Assembly (NCBI GenBank): GCA_938024025.1 | Contig: CALJBY010000238.1 | Location: 1 to 13,930, forward strand | DNA: 13,930 nucleotides | Direction of reading: 5' to 3' | Source of the DNA: an uncultured bacterium | GTDB lineage: Bacteria; Desulfobacterota; WTBG01 | Shown: one piece after another, positions 12,779 through 13,930 of the stretch | How positions within the stretch are numbered: the first letter of the stretch is position 1 | How the letters are laid out: the number at the start of each line of letters is the position of its first letter | Translations under genes and position numbers: made by a program | Notes under the pieces: model-generated | The model's database searches: none | The model's input: the letters and a program-made list of their open reading frames with translations, nothing else | What the model was told of the DNA's origin: nothing

Positions 12779-13027
12779 ATGAATACCTCACTCGTGAGAC
12801 TTTTGCTCGCCAGCACCGTTACCTGTTCACTTCTCTTTCCTGCCTGCTGTTGCCTGACCCCGTGGATAAATAACGCGGAGCTATTACAGCATACCGGTGC
12901 AAAGTCCTACCGTGCGCAGGGGAATAACAAATCGGGTGATCGCAAGATGCTGCACCGGGACGAGGAATCTCCCCCCCGTAAGGCACAAAAGGAATTATCT
13001 CTCTCTTGTGCAAGCACACGCGAATAA
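12779..13027 (+). CDS. Small secreted or lipoprotein-like protein, unknown function
   Basis: 82 residues. The start is set by AAGGA about 6 bases upstream and by the strong promoter at 12684-12712. The N-terminus MNTSLVRLLLASTVTCSLLF followed by PACCCLTPWI is a signal-peptide-like hydrophobic stretch ending in a Cys cluster. 'FPAC' is a poor lipobox, so it may be a lipoprotein or a cleaved secreted peptide. The rest is short, polar and strongly charged (SYRAQGNNKSGDRK, then HRDEESPPRKAQKE). No family is recognised. Base use is richer in C than most of the left half. The gene lies between the divergent pyrophosphorylase gene and the downstream GT2 gene, so a role at the cell surface is possible but is only inferred from context. 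The C-terminal half could also be non-coding transcript. Confidence 0.5.
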   Translation: MNTSLVRLLLASTVTCSLLFPACCCLTPWINNAELLQHTGAKSYRAQGNNKSGDRKMLHRDEESPPRKAQKELSLSCASTRE

Positions 13028-13119
13028 GGTATAGTGGCCATCCTTTTACGGCTACCGTGTTCATCATCCACCCTCCTCACAAAGACATCCTCCGCAAGAC
13101 CCTATGGGAATATTTTTAA

Positions 13120-13146
13120 TTTACACGCACTTAAAATTAGTATAGC
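13120..13146 (+). promoter_or_regulatory. Weak promoter candidate before the second GT2 gene
   Basis: TTTACA (13120-13125, 5/6) and TATAGC (13141-13146) are separated by only 15 bases. The gene may instead be read from the promoter at 12684. Confidence 0.2.
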
Positions 13147-13162
13147 ATTTCAGGAGCCGGTG

Positions 13163-13195
13163 ATGCACATGATAACGAGTTACCTGTTTTTATGA
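13163..13195 (+). CDS. Leader mini-ORF, 10 residues, before the second GT2 gene
   Basis: CAGGAG (13151-13156) lies 6 bases before this ATG. The frame reads MHMITSYLFL and stops at TGA 13193-13195, 7 bases before the GT2 start. The ribosome site is better than that of the GT2 gene (GAGAG), so ribosomes ending here could reinitiate on the GT2 gene. It could also be chance. Confidence 0.25.
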   Translation: MHMITSYLFL

Positions 13196-13202
13196 GAGCA
13201 CG

Positions 13203-13930
13203 ATGGACATTTCAATTATCATAGTCAACTGGAACACCCGAGAACTTCTGCTTAATTGTCTCACTTCCGTGTACGCGACCACTGCCGGACTCTCTATCGA
13301 AACCATTGTGGTAGACAATGGCTCCCATGATGGAAGCGGACAGGTAGTACAGGAGCGTTTTCCCCAGGTAACACTTATCCAGAACACCGGGAACAGGGGC
13401 TTTGCCAAAGCGAACAATCAGGCACTTGCGAGTACCACAGGACGCTATGTGCTCTTCTTAAACTCTGACGCCCTGCTTACTGAGGGGGCCCTCGACAACC
13501 TTGTCGCCTTTATGGATACAACTCCTGAGGCGGCTATCGCTGCCGGGCAGTATCTCAATCAGGATGGAAGCAAGCAGAATTCCTTTGACAACTTTCCCAC
13601 CTTGGCAACAGAACTCTTGAATAAAACCCTTTTGAAAATCCTCTTCCCCAACAAGTACCCCAGCAAGAAAAAAGAATACCGTGAGCCCATGGCAGTAGAC
13701 TCGGTAATAGGGGCCTGTATGCTCGTGCGTGCTGAAGCCATTGAGGTGGTGGGACCACTGGATGAAGATTATTTTTTCTTTATGGAAGAAACTGACTGGT
13801 GTTTCCGCATGCACCGGGCGGGGTGGAGAATCTACCATCTTCCTCACATCAAAGTCTATCACCTGCAGGGAAAGAGCAAAGAAAAAAACCCTTCAAAGGC
13901 ATGGATCGAATATTACCGTTCAGTCTATCT
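13203..13930 (+). CDS. GT2 family glycosyltransferase, rhamnosyltransferase (WbbL)-like, partial
   Basis: The frame starts at the ATG at 13203 and continues past the right edge; 242 codons are present. The N-terminus MDISIIIVNWNTRELLLNCL is the typical opening of the WbbL-like branch of GT2. Then follow IVVDNGSHDGSG (donor-binding D), NTGNRGFAKANNQAL, the metal-binding LFLNSDALL (DxD region reduced to NSDA, usual for this branch), 'DSVIGACMLVRAEAI' and FFFMEETDWCFRMHRAGW, which holds the catalytic-base region, then YHLPHIKVYHLQGKS. Members transfer rhamnose or related sugars to lipid-linked or cell-surface glycans in the cytoplasm. The exact sugar is not decidable. The ribosome site is weak (GAGAG). 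It probably continues the surface-glycan locus beyond the window. Confidence 0.9.
   Translation, partial: MDISIIIVNWNTRELLLNCLTSVYATTAGLSIETIVVDNGSHDGSGQVVQERFPQVTLIQNTGNRGFAKANNQALASTTGRYVLFLNSDALLTEGALDNLVAFMDTTPEAAIAAGQYLNQDGSKQNSFDNFPTLATELLNKTLLKILFPNKYPSKKKEYREPMAVDSVIGACMLVRAEAIEVVGPLDEDYFFFMEETDWCFRMHRAGWRIYHLPHIKVYHLQGKSKEKNPSKAWIEYYRSVY

Noticed and set aside
12870..12980. Possible c-di-GMP (GEMM) riboswitch because of 'ggtgcaaagtc' and 'gcgcaggg'
   Set aside because: The order and flanking stems of the GEMM consensus are absent, and the segment lies inside the small secreted protein's frame rather than in a leader.

Overview
The window looks like a chromosomal segment of a Gram-negative, environmental bacterium. 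Most of it has moderate G+C (about 38-50% by eye). The Gram-negative call rests on a lipopolysaccharide-kinase-like protein, several exported proteins and a surface-glycan gene cluster. HD-GYP, PilZ and MinD-type genes, a CFI-box protein and a eukaryote-type UDP-glucose pyrophosphorylase would fit Planctomycetota (anammox-like), Nitrospirota or Desulfobacterota. I cannot fix the phylum from sequence alone. I see no tRNA, rRNA, CRISPR array, complete insertion sequence or phage gene.

Left part (1-4409) is loose, with long AT-rich gaps and single genes, all on the minus strand. In order they are: a flavin-reductase-like protein cut by the left edge, a markedly GC-rich four-helix membrane protein (DUF4345-like), a cysteine-rich DUF3795 protein, an exported class I methyltransferase with a His-rich linker, and an exported protein joining a KRE9-like domain to a CFI-box domain. 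The gaps hold a MITE-like element with 15-bp inverted ends, a structured segment that may be a decayed group II intron piece, and rho-independent terminators.

Middle part (4410-6823, minus strand) is a compact three-gene operon with gaps of 15 and 14 bases. It encodes a membrane HD-GYP-type phosphodiesterase, a PilZ c-di-GMP receptor and a MinD/FlhG-like ATPase. It reads as one cyclic-di-GMP switch coupled to a positioning or assembly ATPase. Its leader carries a CIRCE-like palindrome, and a hairpin terminator follows the last gene.

Right part (7153-13930) is a surface-polysaccharide/LPS locus. A near-consensus sigma-70 promoter drives a GT4 glycosyltransferase, a GT2 glycosyltransferase and a WaaP/KdkA-type sugar kinase. 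That kinase appears to contain a second, degenerate copy of its own domain. A UDP-glucose pyrophosphorylase, which would supply UDP-glucose, converges on the unit. Beyond it, another strong promoter drives a small secreted protein of unknown function, followed by a second GT2 (rhamnosyltransferase-like) cut by the right edge.

The points most worth following are the kinase-pseudokinase fusion, the HD-GYP/PilZ/MinD operon whose HD-GYP protein lacks its GYP motif, and the exported methyltransferase.
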